Below, in pieces: positions 47,660 to 56,004 of a stretch of DNA of 64,000 nt; within the stretch, counting starts at the first letter, position 1, and every line of letters starts with the position of its first letter. The DNA comes from an uncultured Stenotrophomonas sp. (GTDB lineage: Bacteria; Pseudomonadota; Gammaproteobacteria; Xanthomonadales; Xanthomonadaceae): NCBI RefSeq assembly GCF_913778665.1, contig NZ_CAJYVQ010000001.1, positions 1 through 64,000 on the forward strand. Direction: 5' to 3'. Made by a program: the position numbers and the translations under genes. The notes below the pieces were generated by a model. It did not search any database. It was not told the origin of the DNA and saw only the letters and a list, made by a program, of their open reading frames with translations.

Positions 47660-49189
47660 TCAGGCCGGCGCCAGTGCACCGAACCAGCGCTGCAGTGCCT
47701 CGGCCAGCCCGGTCGCATCGCCGCCGGCATCGCAGGCCCAGGCCACGATGCCATCGGGCCGGACCAGCACCGCGCCCAGACCCCGTGTGTCGTGCACCGG
47801 CGAAGCGATGCAGGTGAGGCGACGCCATTCGCGGTCAATGCCTTCGCACAGCGCCGAATCAGTGTCGAACAGCAGCAGCACACCGCCACCGGCGCGCAAC
47901 CGCTCGCCCATGCGACAGCCATCGTCCCACTGGAAGTCAGGCACGCTGCGGCCAACCAGCGGATGCGCTTCGCCCAGATCCAGCCGCTGCGCGATGCCCC
48001 AGACCCGCTCGGCCAGATAGGTCGCGCCGTCTCGGGTCTCGGCCAGATCGGCCATCACCGCCGCCAATGCGCGTGACCCTGCGCCGGGTCGCATCAGCGC
48101 GACCTGCGCGCGCGACCAGTCCAGCACCCATGCACCGATCGGATGGCGCTCCGCGCCATAACTGTCCAGCAGCGCGTCGTCGGCCTCGCCGCGCACGACC
48201 GCCGCCAGCTTCCAGCCAAGATTCATCGCATCGCCGATGCCCAGGTTCAGGCCCTGCCCGCCCAGCGGCGAGTGCACATGCGCGGCATCGCCGGCCAGCA
48301 GCACGCGTCCGTTGCGATAGGCCTGCGCTTGGCGCGCACCGTCGGTCCAGGTGCTGTGCAGATGCAAGGCCGTGATCGTTGCATCACGACCGGAGACGCG
48401 CCGCAACAGGGCCTGCGCAGCGTCCCGGTCAAGCACGGCGCGGTGGCCTGCGCCGCCATCGAAGTCCGCCAATGCCAGCGCCCCGGGTAGAGTGAAGTTG
48501 CACATGCCGTGCGCGGTGTACTGCCTGCCCGGCGTCAGCACCGACGGGTCTTCCAGCTCCACCAGCAACGAGTGGCCAGTGAACTCTGGGGCGGTGCCGA
48601 CGAAGTTGAAGCCACTCTGTTTGCGCACGGTGCTGCGGCCACCATCACAGCCGACCAGCCAGCGACCCCGGACCGGCCCCTCGTTGGTCTCAACCACCAC
48701 CGCGTCGTCGCCAGCGCGCATGCCCTGCAGCGCACGGCCATGCTCGATCCGCACGCCCAGCGCAGTGGCGCGCGTGGTCAGCAAGGCTTCCAGTGCATGC
48801 AGCTCCACCGCCATCCGGGGGCCAACCGGTGTGTCCAGGCGATACGGCCAGCGCCCGCCGTCGACCTTGTCCAGCGCAAATGGGATGCCGGCAAAGTGAC
48901 CGCCCAGTGCCCGTGGCTGTGCCAGCCAGTGCGCAGTGCCGGGCGGCGGTGCGCCCTTGTCCGGCTTCAGCACCTGGGTGGCCGCGACCGCGTCCAGCAG
49001 GCCACGCCGATCCAGCGCCTCCAGGGTGGGCGCATTCAAGCCGCGCAGGCCGAACGGCAAGCGCTTCAATGGCGACTCGGGCGACCCGGCGACCTCCAGC
49101 AACAGTACCGAACAGCCGGCCCCCGCCAGCTCACAGGACACGAACAGCCCAACTGGGCCCGCCCCTGCAATGACGACGTCGTACAGCAT
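47660..49189 (-). CDS. FAD-dependent aromatic/polyketide monooxygenase
   Basis: A 509-aa group A flavoprotein monooxygenase (PHBH fold). FAD motifs: VVIAGAGPVGLFVSCELA (GxGxxG), the DG motif WLVGCDGGRSTVRK, and the GD motif VLLAGDAAHVHSPLGGQGLN. The C-terminal 100 residues form a thioredoxin-like domain of the phenol hydroxylase/PgaE type. Substrates of this class include phenols, polyketides, rifampicin and tetracycline; none is assigned here. A divergent TetR regulator and intervening palindrome suggest it is induced by a toxic aromatic. Confidence 0.93.
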   Translation of the reverse strand: MLYDVVIAGAGPVGLFVSCELAGAGCSVLLLEVAGSPESPLKRLPFGLRGLNAPTLEALDRRGLLDAVAATQVLKPDKGAPPPGTAHWLAQPRALGGHFAGIPFALDKVDGGRWPYRLDTPVGPRMAVELHALEALLTTRATALGVRIEHGRALQGMRAGDDAVVVETNEGPVRGRWLVGCDGGRSTVRKQSGFNFVGTAPEFTGHSLLVELEDPSVLTPGRQYTAHGMCNFTLPGALALADFDGGAGHRAVLDRDAAQALLRRVSGRDATITALHLHSTWTDGARQAQAYRNGRVLLAGDAAHVHSPLGGQGLNLGIGDAMNLGWKLAAVVRGEADDALLDSYGAERHPIGAWVLDWSRAQVALMRPGAGSRALAAVMADLAETRDGATYLAERVWGIAQRLDLGEAHPLVGRSVPDFQWDDGCRMGERLRAGGGVLLLFDTDSALCEGIDREWRRLTCIASPVHDTRGLGAVLVRPDGIVAWACDAGGDATGLAEALQRWFGALAPA

Positions 49190-49235
49190 GAGGATTCCTC
49201 GTGAGCACCGGGTCGGCGCTCTGGCGGCACAATGT

Positions 49236-49248
49236 TACACTCGGTGTA
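49236..49248. promoter_or_regulatory. palindrome, candidate TetR operator
   Basis: TACAC-TCG-GTGTA is a perfect inverted repeat (extended by GT..AC to GTTACACTCGGTGTAC with partial symmetry), in the 66-bp region between the monooxygenase and the TetR gene. It would block both promoters. Confidence 0.6.
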
Positions 49249-49255
49249 CGTTTTC

Positions 49256-49915
49256 ATGAGTGAACTGCCGATGACCCCGCCCCCAGGCCGCCGCGAGCAG
49301 CGCAGGGCCCAGACCCGACAAGCGATTTCCGACGTTGCCACCGGGCTGATCATCGCGCGCGGCTTCGAGGCCGTGTCCATGTCGGAGATCGCCGAGGCCG
49401 CCGGGGTCTCTCGCAAAACAGTATTCAACTACTTCGCCAGCAAGGAAGACCTGGTATTCGACCGTGACGAGGAAGCACGGACCCTGCTGCGCGAGGGCAT
49501 GCGGGCGCGCAGCGGCATGACGCCGCTCACCGCGTTCCAGTCGCTGGTGCGCGAACTGCTCGAGGGCGGCCATCCGCTGCTGCGGATCAACCCGGGCGCG
49601 GCCGCGTTCTGGGCCACAGTGGCCGACAGCCCGGTGCTGGTCGCGCATGCCCGGCGGTTGCAGGCGCAGCTGACCGACGATCTGGCACAGGTGATGGCGG
49701 AGACGGTCGGACGACCGCCCGACGATGCCGAGGCGCGTTTGGGCGCCGCGATGCTGCTGGCCTCGATGGTGGCCGCCTACGAAAAGGGACTGGCCAGCCA
49801 GGCGCTGGGCGAGGACCCGCGCGACGCGATGGTGCAGCTGATCGTACGCGGTGCCACCGGCGTACTGGCCGCCCTCGCCGGCACCCCGTACACCGACCCC
49901 GGCGCACGTCCATAG
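49256..49915 (+). CDS. TetR/AcrR family regulator
   Basis: A 219-aa repressor: TetR N-terminal helix-turn-helix (RREQRRAQTRQAISDVATGL, SMSEIAEAAGVSRKTVFNYF, ASKEDLVFD), and a helical ligand-binding C-terminal domain. It is divergent from the monooxygenase and likely controls it through the palindrome at 49236-49248. The start is uncertain between ATG 49256 and ATG 49271; the former leaves only 7 nt after the operator and no ribosome site, while the latter has GAG at a suboptimal distance. Confidence 0.9.
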   Translation: MSELPMTPPPGRREQRRAQTRQAISDVATGLIIARGFEAVSMSEIAEAAGVSRKTVFNYFASKEDLVFDRDEEARTLLREGMRARSGMTPLTAFQSLVRELLEGGHPLLRINPGAAAFWATVADSPVLVAHARRLQAQLTDDLAQVMAETVGRPPDDAEARLGAAMLLASMVAAYEKGLASQALGEDPRDAMVQLIVRGATGVLAALAGTPYTDPGARP

Positions 49916-49941
49916 TGCGTTCGGGGGGTAGGCCACGAAGT

Positions 49942-49972
49942 GTTGCAAATGCTACTCTTTCTCATTTGCAAC
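49942..49972. promoter_or_regulatory. Fur-like inverted repeat upstream of the TonB receptor
   Basis: GTTGCAAATG (49942-49951) and CATTTGCAAC (49963-49972) form a perfect 10-bp inverted repeat around an 11-nt centre rich in T and C. The TTTCTCATTTGCA part resembles the Fur boxes of xanthomonads. It lies 16-46 bp upstream of ATG 49988. Confidence 0.6.
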
Positions 49973-49987
49973 CACTCCTCCCCTTCC

Positions 49988-52129
49988 ATGCCCCTGCCGA
50001 TGCTCCGCCACCGCGTCCTCTCCGTGGCGCTGACCCTGCCCCTGGCCGCGCTTGCCAGCGCCGCCGAACCCTCGACCAACACCCCCACCGCGCTGGACAG
50101 GGTGGAAGTGCGCGGCCGCGCGCAGACCCTGTACCGGGTCGACGACGCCGCCGTGGGTACCCGCACCGACACCCCGCTGGCGCTGGTACCGCAATCGATC
50201 CAGGTGGTGCCACGCGAGCTGATCGACGATCAGGCAGCGCGCCAGGTCACCGACCTGTACCGCAGCATCAGCGGCATCAGCTTCTTCAGCTATGCCGGTG
50301 TCACCCTGCGCGGCTTCCGCCAGGAGAACGTGCTGTACGACGGCCTGCGCGGCGATCCGTATGCCGGCTTCTCGGTGCCGCAGCTGTTCAACATCGAGCG
50401 CGTGGAAGTGCTGAAGGGTCCGGCCGGCGCGCTGTACGGCGGCGGCGACGCCGGCGGGGTCATCAACTACGTCACACGCAAGCCCAAAGCCAGTGCCGAG
50501 CGCCGCATCGAAGCGCAGATGGGCAACAAGGATTTCCGCGCCGGCTCCATTGAAGGCACTGGCCCGTTGAATGCCAGCGGCAGCATGCGCTACCGCGCCG
50601 GGCTGTATGCCGACACCGAGCAGGGCCTGCGCTGGAATGCCGATAGCGAAAGCGTGATCGGTGATGCCTCGCTGGCCTTCGATGTCGGCCGGACCGGCGA
50701 GCTGGTGCTGCAGTTCACCGACATCACCCAGAACCTCGGCGGCAACCGCCTGCGCGGTGTACCGGTGAACGATGCCGGCACCTTCCTGACCGACCGCCGC
50801 TGGAACCACAACGAGGCCAGCGACTTCCTCGACATGCGCGCCAAGGTAGCGCTGGCGCAGTATCGCTTCGCACCGCTCGACACGCTGGATGTGGATGTTG
50901 CCGCGCGCTGGTTCAGCAACAACGAGCACCAGATGTACCACGAGCCGATGGGGCTGATCGACCACGACCGCGATGGCGTGGCCGAATGGATGACCCGACA
51001 GCTGCGCAACCAGATTCGCGACAACCAGGCATTCACCGCCAACGCCAATGCGGTGTGGCGGACCGACACCGGCCGTATCGGACACAAGGTGCTGTTCGGT
51101 GCCGATGTGTACCAGCTCGACGCCGACTTCACCGCGCAGACCGCCAACAGTGCCGATCTGGCACGCGGTGCCGGACCGGTGCGCGGCATCGACCTGTTCA
51201 ATCCGGTGTACGGCGCCAGTACCTGGCACGATTACAACCTGGCCGCCCTGCCCTGGCGCAGCACCTCCAGCCGCAGCAAGCGCTATGGCGCCTACCTGCA
51301 GGATGAGCTGGCCCTGGGCCCGCGCTGGCACGTGCTGGCCGGGCTGCGCTGGGACAGCTTCCAGGATGAGGATCGCCTCGGCGGCAGCCGCGTGGACGGC
51401 AACGATCTGAGCTGGCGGCTGGGCAGCACCTTCAGCGTGCGCGAGGGCCTGAACCTGTACGCCAACGTGGCCAGCGGCTTCGTGCCGCAGAGCGCTGCAA
51501 ACCAGAACCCGGCTGCCGGCGGTCCATTCGACGCCGAACGCAGCAGGCAGTGGGAAGTGGGCCTGAAATCCCTGCTGGCCGACCGCGTGACCTTGAACAT
51601 GGCGGCGTACCGCATCGATCGCAGCAACATCGTGCAGTCCACCGGCGAGGTGATCGGTGGCGTCAATCAGCTCGCGGCGCTGGGCTTGGTGCGCAGCACC
51701 GGCATGGAGCTGGACCTGCTGGCCGATGTGACCGAGCGCTGGGTGCTGAACCTGACCTACGCCTACAACGACGCGCGGGTGAAGGATGCCGGACCGGGCG
51801 GCATCACCAATGCCTCCGGCGACCGCTTCGCCAATGCCCCACGCAACAAGGTGGGGCTGTGGACGCGCTACGCCCTGCCAGCGATCAACTCGGCCATCGG
51901 CTTCGGCGCCGACCATGTCGGCGAGCGTGTCAGCCTCGATGGGCAGACGGTGAAGGCCTATACCGTGTTCGACATGAGCTGGAAGACCACCTGGAAACAG
52001 TGGCAGTTCCAGGCCAACGTCAAGAACCTGTTCGACAAGGTGTACGCCGCCAGCGGCTTCATCGAACGCAACGGGCATTTCCCTGGCGAGCCGCGGCGGG
52101 TGTATCTGCAGGCGGGTTACACCTTCTGA
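49988..52129 (+). CDS. TonB-dependent siderophore receptor
   Basis: A 713-aa outer-membrane receptor: signal peptide (VLSVALTLPLAALASAA), TonB box-like LDRVEVRGRA, plug domain (LVPQSIQVVPRELIDDQ, LRGFRQENVLYDGLRGDPY, NIERVEVLKGPAGALYGGGD), and a 22-strand barrel ending in a C-terminal YTF. The DGLRG and the plug type point to ferrisiderophores of the hydroxamate class (FhuA/FpvB-like). The upstream Fur-like dyad supports iron control. No siderophore synthesis genes are adjacent. Confidence 0.95.
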   Translation: MPLPMLRHRVLSVALTLPLAALASAAEPSTNTPTALDRVEVRGRAQTLYRVDDAAVGTRTDTPLALVPQSIQVVPRELIDDQAARQVTDLYRSISGISFFSYAGVTLRGFRQENVLYDGLRGDPYAGFSVPQLFNIERVEVLKGPAGALYGGGDAGGVINYVTRKPKASAERRIEAQMGNKDFRAGSIEGTGPLNASGSMRYRAGLYADTEQGLRWNADSESVIGDASLAFDVGRTGELVLQFTDITQNLGGNRLRGVPVNDAGTFLTDRRWNHNEASDFLDMRAKVALAQYRFAPLDTLDVDVAARWFSNNEHQMYHEPMGLIDHDRDGVAEWMTRQLRNQIRDNQAFTANANAVWRTDTGRIGHKVLFGADVYQLDADFTAQTANSADLARGAGPVRGIDLFNPVYGASTWHDYNLAALPWRSTSSRSKRYGAYLQDELALGPRWHVLAGLRWDSFQDEDRLGGSRVDGNDLSWRLGSTFSVREGLNLYANVASGFVPQSAANQNPAAGGPFDAERSRQWEVGLKSLLADRVTLNMAAYRIDRSNIVQSTGEVIGGVNQLAALGLVRSTGMELDLLADVTERWVLNLTYAYNDARVKDAGPGGITNASGDRFANAPRNKVGLWTRYALPAINSAIGFGADHVGERVSLDGQTVKAYTVFDMSWKTTWKQWQFQANVKNLFDKVYAASGFIERNGHFPGEPRRVYLQAGYTF

Positions 52130-52145
52130 GCGGCCGCTCACTGTC

Positions 52146-52167
52146 GCGCCGGGCTGATGCCCGGCTG
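52146..52167. repeat. SMAG-like hairpin after the TonB receptor
   Basis: GCCGGGC-TGAT-GCCCGGC (52148-52165), 19 bp after the receptor stop. It belongs to the same class as the hairpins at 37956, 35638 and 62427. Confidence 0.5.
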
Positions 52168-52213
52168 CACCCAGCGTGATCTAATGGCCTTCCCATGGAT
52201 GAGGCCTGATGCA

Positions 52214-52888
52214 ATGACACGGATCCGTACCCTGCTGCAGCGCGCAGTGTCGCTGGTGGCCCTGCCCCTGCTTGCCGCCTGCCAGAGCGAACAGGTGGGC
52301 GAGTTCTTCAATCCCCCTCAGGACGTCCAGGCCAGCAGCGAATTCCGCATGAGTACCCCGCCGGGGCTGGTGCATGACAATCTGTTGTCATCGGCCTCGG
52401 TGAAGGACGGCCAGGCCCGGGTGGATTCGGGCGGACCGGGCTACCTCGATATCCGCTTCTTCCCCATCACCCACGCCGATGCGCTGGACACGATGGACCC
52501 GCATTGGCCGTCGGCGCGGCACTCGCGCGACAGCGAGCTCGATCTGGGCAACGTGGATTTCAGCAGCCACTTCGTGTTCCTGGTCGCGCATCCGGAACTG
52601 ACCGGCTACGCCGCGATGAGCAGCGGCCAATACGCCACGTTCTTCAGCTCGGTGAAGGTTGCCTACCTGGATGACCGCGTGGTGGTGCATCTGGAAGCGT
52701 CGCGGCTGGGCGACATCAGCCCGATGGTGCTGCTCGGCAGCCCCTGGGCCGGCAAGCTTTACACACTTGAACGGCGTGGCCGGAAGCAGCTGGAAGTGAA
52801 GCTGTACGACAACCGCTACCAGTTCTCGCTGGTGCCGGAGGTGGTACCGGAGGTCGCGTCCGAGATTCCACCGCCACGTATGCCGTGA
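52214..52888 (+). CDS. lipoprotein of unknown function
   Basis: A 224-aa lipoprotein: signal with lipobox LPLLAACQSEQVG, then a mixed alpha/beta domain (DIRFFPITHADALDTM, HFVFLVAHPELTGYAAMS, KVAYLDDRVVVHLEASRLG, KLYTLERRGRKQLEVKLYD). No family recognised. The start ATG 52214 has GAGG upstream. It stands alone. Confidence 0.8.
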   Translation: MTRIRTLLQRAVSLVALPLLAACQSEQVGEFFNPPQDVQASSEFRMSTPPGLVHDNLLSSASVKDGQARVDSGGPGYLDIRFFPITHADALDTMDPHWPSARHSRDSELDLGNVDFSSHFVFLVAHPELTGYAAMSSGQYATFFSSVKVAYLDDRVVVHLEASRLGDISPMVLLGSPWAGKLYTLERRGRKQLEVKLYDNRYQFSLVPEVVPEVASEIPPPRMP

Positions 52889-53052
52889 CGCCTTGACTGT
52901 CATGCGGAAGCAAGACGGCAACACGCCCCGATTCAGGTATCCTTGCGCGCAGTCAGCGACACCCTCATGCGGCCACTGCGCTGCAGCACGGACGTTGCCG
53001 ACGAAGACACGATTCACCATGGATGTTTCAACGTAATCACAGGGGAAAATGG

Positions 53053-53619
53053 ATGAAGAAGTTCCTGTTCGCAGCGATCCTCGCTGTGTCGCTGGCGGGT
53101 TGCAGCACCAATCCTCCGCTCAATTTCTCGGTTCCGAACGTCGGCGTCAGCAGCAAGAAGATCGACGGTGAGCTGAAGTCGCTGACGGTCACGCTCGCGC
53201 GCCCGGACGAGGCCAAGGGCAAGATTCCGGCGCAGGCGCAGCACGAAGTGCCGCAAATGTGGCAGAACGCGCTGACCGAAGCACTGAACAAGATGGCGGT
53301 CTTCCGCGACGATGCGCCGGTCAAGCTGAGTCTGTCGGTGAAGATCTTGGCCATTGACATTCCGAATTTCGGCGCATCGATGACCACCAAGACGATCGCC
53401 CGGTATGAGCTGATCGATCGCGCCACCGGCAGCATCGTCTACACCCAGGACGTGAGCGCCTCCGGCGAAGTACCGTTCAACTATGCCTTTGCCGGTGTGA
53501 TTCGCGCCCGCGAGTCGATCAGCCGATCGGCACAGAACAACATCGCCCAGTTCCTGCAGGCGCTGGAGACCGTGGACATCACCAAGCCGATGTTCCCGAA
53601 CAAGCAGGAAGCGCCGTGA
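53053..53619 (+). CDS. lipoprotein, first of a coupled pair
   Basis: A 188-aa lipoprotein: FLFAAILAVSLAGCSTNPP with Cys as acyl site. The mature part (FSVPNVGVSSKKIDGELKSL, EVPQMWQNALTEALNKMAVF, TKTIARYELIDRATGSIVY) resembles YajG-type lipoproteins in layout; the function is unknown. AGGGG precedes ATG 53053. The next gene starts GTGA on its stop codon, so the two are coupled. Confidence 0.82.
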   Translation: MKKFLFAAILAVSLAGCSTNPPLNFSVPNVGVSSKKIDGELKSLTVTLARPDEAKGKIPAQAQHEVPQMWQNALTEALNKMAVFRDDAPVKLSLSVKILAIDIPNFGASMTTKTIARYELIDRATGSIVYTQDVSASGEVPFNYAFAGVIRARESISRSAQNNIAQFLQALETVDITKPMFPNKQEAP

Positions 53620-54086
53620 AGCGCTTGCTGCTGACCGCTTCGGTTGCGGCACTGTTGACGGCGTGCGCTCCCAATGTGCGCACCGACAGCTACTCCATTG
53701 GCTCGGTGGGCCAGGTCAATCGAACTGTCGGCGGTACGGTCATCAGTGTGCGCTCGGTGAGCATCGACGGCACCCAAGGCGGCGGCACCGTCGCGGGCGG
53801 TGCCGCAGGCGGCGTTGCCGGCTCGACCCTCGGCGGCAGCGATCAGGCCGCCGCCATTGGCGCCATCGGTGGCATGGTGGTGGGCGCGATTGCCGGTGCC
53901 GCTTCCGAACGCGCACTGTCCAAAGCCCAGGGCCTGGAGTACGTGGTGCAGACCGAGAACGGCAACCTGATGACCGTTGTGCAAGGCCCGGATCCGGTAT
54001 TCAGCACCGGCATGCGGGTGCTGGTGCTGTATGGATCGCCCTCGCGCATCATTGCCGACCCGCGGCAGCAGAAGGCGGCGCCGTAA
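53616..54086 (+). CDS. glycine-zipper lipoprotein (SlyB/PcP-like)
   Basis: A 156-aa lipoprotein: TASVAALLTACAPNV, then a glycine zipper (VAGGAAGGVAGSTLGG, IGAIGGMVVGAIAGAA) typical of SlyB/Pcp-type outer-membrane proteins, and a C-terminal beta part (LEYVVQTENGNLMTVVQGPD). GTG 53616 overlaps the previous stop (GTGA). It may strengthen the outer membrane or respond to envelope stress. Confidence 0.85.
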   Translation: MKRLLLTASVAALLTACAPNVRTDSYSIGSVGQVNRTVGGTVISVRSVSIDGTQGGGTVAGGAAGGVAGSTLGGSDQAAAIGAIGGMVVGAIAGAASERALSKAQGLEYVVQTENGNLMTVVQGPDPVFSTGMRVLVLYGSPSRIIADPRQQKAAP

Positions 54087-54092
54087 ACCCCG

Positions 54093-54122
54093 ACGATGCC
54101 CCTTCTCAGGGGCATCGTTGTA
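54093..54122 (+). terminator. terminator after the lipoprotein pair
   Basis: A perfect 10-bp stem: ACGATGCCCC (54093-54102), 6-nt loop, GGGGCATCGT (54109-54118), followed by TGTATT. Confidence 0.75.
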
Positions 54123-54248
54123 TTGGGGACACCGCCCCCCCCTCCGCTGGGTCAAGCAGACACCCACTGTGAACGGGATGGGTTGAACCCGACAATCTCC
54201 CGCGTTAGCCTCCCAGATGCCCAAGGAGGGCTATCAACGGAGTGAAGC

Positions 54249-54446
54249 ATGAAGATTGGATTCAAGCTGTCTGTTGCTATTGCGGCTGCTGCACTGACTC
54301 TCGGAATGGGCAGTGTCTCCGCGCAATCCCGGTGCACCCCGTGCTACACCGCCTACGAGGCATGTCTGGCGGCGGGTAATGGCGAGAACGTCTGCTACCC
54401 CGCGTTTGCCCGCTGCTTGAGAAACAGTGGCTGCACCATCCCGTAA
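54249..54446 (+). CDS. small secreted six-cysteine peptide
   Basis: A 65-aa precursor: signal peptide (VAIAAAALTLGMGSVSA) then a 38-residue mature peptide with Cys spacing C-x2-C-x6-C-x8-C-x5-C-x5-C (RCTPCYTAYEAC, NVCYPAFARC, LRNSGC). Six cysteines allow three disulfides. GGAGTGAAGC precedes ATG 54249. It has its own terminator and stands alone. It might be an extracellular effector, inhibitor or metal-binding peptide; I do not recognise a family. Confidence 0.8.
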   Translation: MKIGFKLSVAIAAAALTLGMGSVSAQSRCTPCYTAYEACLAAGNGENVCYPAFARCLRNSGCTIP

Positions 54447-54466
54447 GTCACGCGCTGGCGTGATGC

Positions 54467-54500
54467 ATGCCAGCCCTCGTTCGCAGGGCTGGCATTGGCG
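54467..54500 (+). terminator. terminator after the cysteine-rich peptide gene
   Basis: A perfect 11-bp stem: ATGCCAGCCCT (54467-54477), 7-nt loop, AGGGCTGGCAT (54485-54495), then TGG. It also ends the converging HxlR gene. Confidence 0.75.
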
Positions 54501-54506
54501 CGCGCC

Positions 54507-54845
54507 TCAGGAAGCGTGCTTGAAGCCGCGATAGGTTTCACCCCACTCCCGCATCGCCAGCAGCACCGGGACCAGCGTGCGCCCGAATTCGGAAAGCTCG
54601 TATTCCACCTTCGGCGGCACCTCGGGATAGACGTGGCGGATCACCACCCCGTCGGCCTCCAGCTCACGCAGCTGACTGGTCAGCATCGACTGCGTGGCGT
54701 TGGGCACCCGACGCGTCAGTTCCATGAAACGCCGCTTGCCCGTCATCAGGTGAAAAAGAATGATCGGCTTCCACACGCCGCCGATCACCGACAGCGTGAC
54801 TTCCACCGCGCAACCACTCTTGCCGTCCCAGCGCTTGCTACGCAT
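54507..54845 (-). CDS. HxlR-family regulator with N-terminal cysteine
   Basis: A 112-aa HxlR protein: KSGCAVEVTLSVIGGVWKPI, LTRRVPNATQSMLTSQLREL, VVIRHVYPEVPPKVEYELSE. The Cys before helix 1 (residue 12) matches the redox- or electrophile-sensing Cys of YodB/HypR-type members. Divergent from an AcuI/YhdH reductase across a region with two direct repeats. A plausible electrophile sensor for that enzyme. Confidence 0.9.
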   Translation of the reverse strand: MRSKRWDGKSGCAVEVTLSVIGGVWKPIILFHLMTGKRRFMELTRRVPNATQSMLTSQLRELEADGVVIRHVYPEVPPKVEYELSEFGRTLVPVLLAMREWGETYRGFKHAS

Positions 54846-54853
54846 GAATACTC

Positions 54854-54883
54854 CGGAAAAACATAGTACCTACGGAAAATCAT
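54854..54883. promoter_or_regulatory. direct repeats, candidate HxlR operator
   Basis: CGGAAAAACAT (54854-54864) and CGGAAAATCAT (54873-54883) are near-identical direct repeats 19 bp apart, immediately upstream of the HxlR start and 65 bp before the divergent reductase. Confidence 0.5.
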
Positions 54884-54947
54884 CGTTCTTGTTGCGATAG
54901 TGGTGCGAGCCTAGCATGGGTCCATCCACTGAACGTGAGCCCTTCCC

Positions 54948-55937
54948 ATGAGTTTCAAGGCACTACTGACCCGTAAAACCGGCGACGGCGTTTCCACCGA
55001 ACTGGTCGATTTCGATGAAGCGGACCTGATGGACGGCGACGTGCTGGTGCAGGTCGAATACTCCACGCTCAACTACAAGGATGCGCTCGCCCTCACCGGC
55101 ACGCGTCCAGTGATCCGGACGTTCCCGTTGATTCCGGGCATCGACCTGGCTGGCGTGGTACTGGAATCGAGCAATGCCGGTTTCCAGCCCGGTGACCGGG
55201 TCGTGTTGAACGGGTGGGATCTCAGCATGGGCCACCACGGCGGCCTCGCCCAGCGCGCCCGGGTTCGTGGCGAATGGCTCAACAGGATTCCCGGCAACCT
55301 GACCACGCGCGACGCCATGGCCATCGGCACCGCAGGCTATACCGCCATGCTGTGCGTACTGGCATTGGAAGATGCGGGTGTGAGACCCGATAAGGGCGAC
55401 GTACTGGTCACCGGCGCCAACGGTGGCGTCGGCTCGATCGCGGTGGCGATCCTGTCCAGGCTCGGCTATCGCGTGGTGGCCGCGACCGGCCGGCTTGAGC
55501 ATGCCGAGTACCTGCACAGCTTGGGCGCAGCGGAGATCATCGACCGCGCGCAGCTTTCAGAACCGCGGGCCAGGCCAGTGAGTGCCGAGCGCTGGGCAGG
55601 CGTGGTGGATGTGGCCGGCGGCCCTACCCTCGTCAATGCCATTGCGGAGACGAAGTATCGAGGCGCCGTCGCCGCCTGTGGAATGGCACAGAGCGATGCC
55701 CTGCACGGCTCGGTGCTGCCCTTCATTCTCCGCAACGTGACCCTTGCCGGCGTGGATTCGGTGAATGCGCCGCCGGAGGTCCGCCAGCGCGCGTGGGATC
55801 GACTTGCCACCGATCTGGATCCGCGGAAGCTGGAAAGCACCGTGCAGCAGATCGGTCTCGCCGAGGTGCTGAACGTCTACGAGCAGATCATTCCGGGGAA
55901 GGTGCGTGGGCGCATCGTTGTCGATGTGAACGCCTGA
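54948..55937 (+). CDS. acuI: MDR-family oxidoreductase (acrylyl-CoA reductase AcuI/YhdH)
   Basis: A 329-aa zinc-independent medium-chain reductase: VLVQVEYSTLNYKDALALTG, PGIDLAGVVLESS, the NADPH-binding VLVTGANGGVGSIAVAIL and GKVRGRIVVDV at the end. These features match AcuI/YhdH, which reduces acrylyl-CoA and protects against reactive acrylate; relatives reduce quinones. The neighbouring Cys-bearing HxlR regulator supports an electrophile response. ATG 54948 is preceded by a poor ribosome site. Confidence 0.9.
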   Translation: MSFKALLTRKTGDGVSTELVDFDEADLMDGDVLVQVEYSTLNYKDALALTGTRPVIRTFPLIPGIDLAGVVLESSNAGFQPGDRVVLNGWDLSMGHHGGLAQRARVRGEWLNRIPGNLTTRDAMAIGTAGYTAMLCVLALEDAGVRPDKGDVLVTGANGGVGSIAVAILSRLGYRVVAATGRLEHAEYLHSLGAAEIIDRAQLSEPRARPVSAERWAGVVDVAGGPTLVNAIAETKYRGAVAACGMAQSDALHGSVLPFILRNVTLAGVDSVNAPPEVRQRAWDRLATDLDPRKLESTVQQIGLAEVLNVYEQIIPGKVRGRIVVDVNA

Positions 55938-56004
55938 GTTGCGCGTTGAAGTGCGCTGCATACACGGCCCCTCCATGCTGCGCCGAATGATGAACGCGCA
56001 GTGA

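Noticed and set aside
47660..49189. Naming the monooxygenase tetX
   Set aside because: The motifs are those of the wider group A family; the thioredoxin-like tail is not present in TetX, so a specific drug cannot be assigned.
49952..52141. 729-aa open frame antisense to the TonB receptor
   Set aside because: Composition of a mirrored frame, no domain, and no start with ribosome site.
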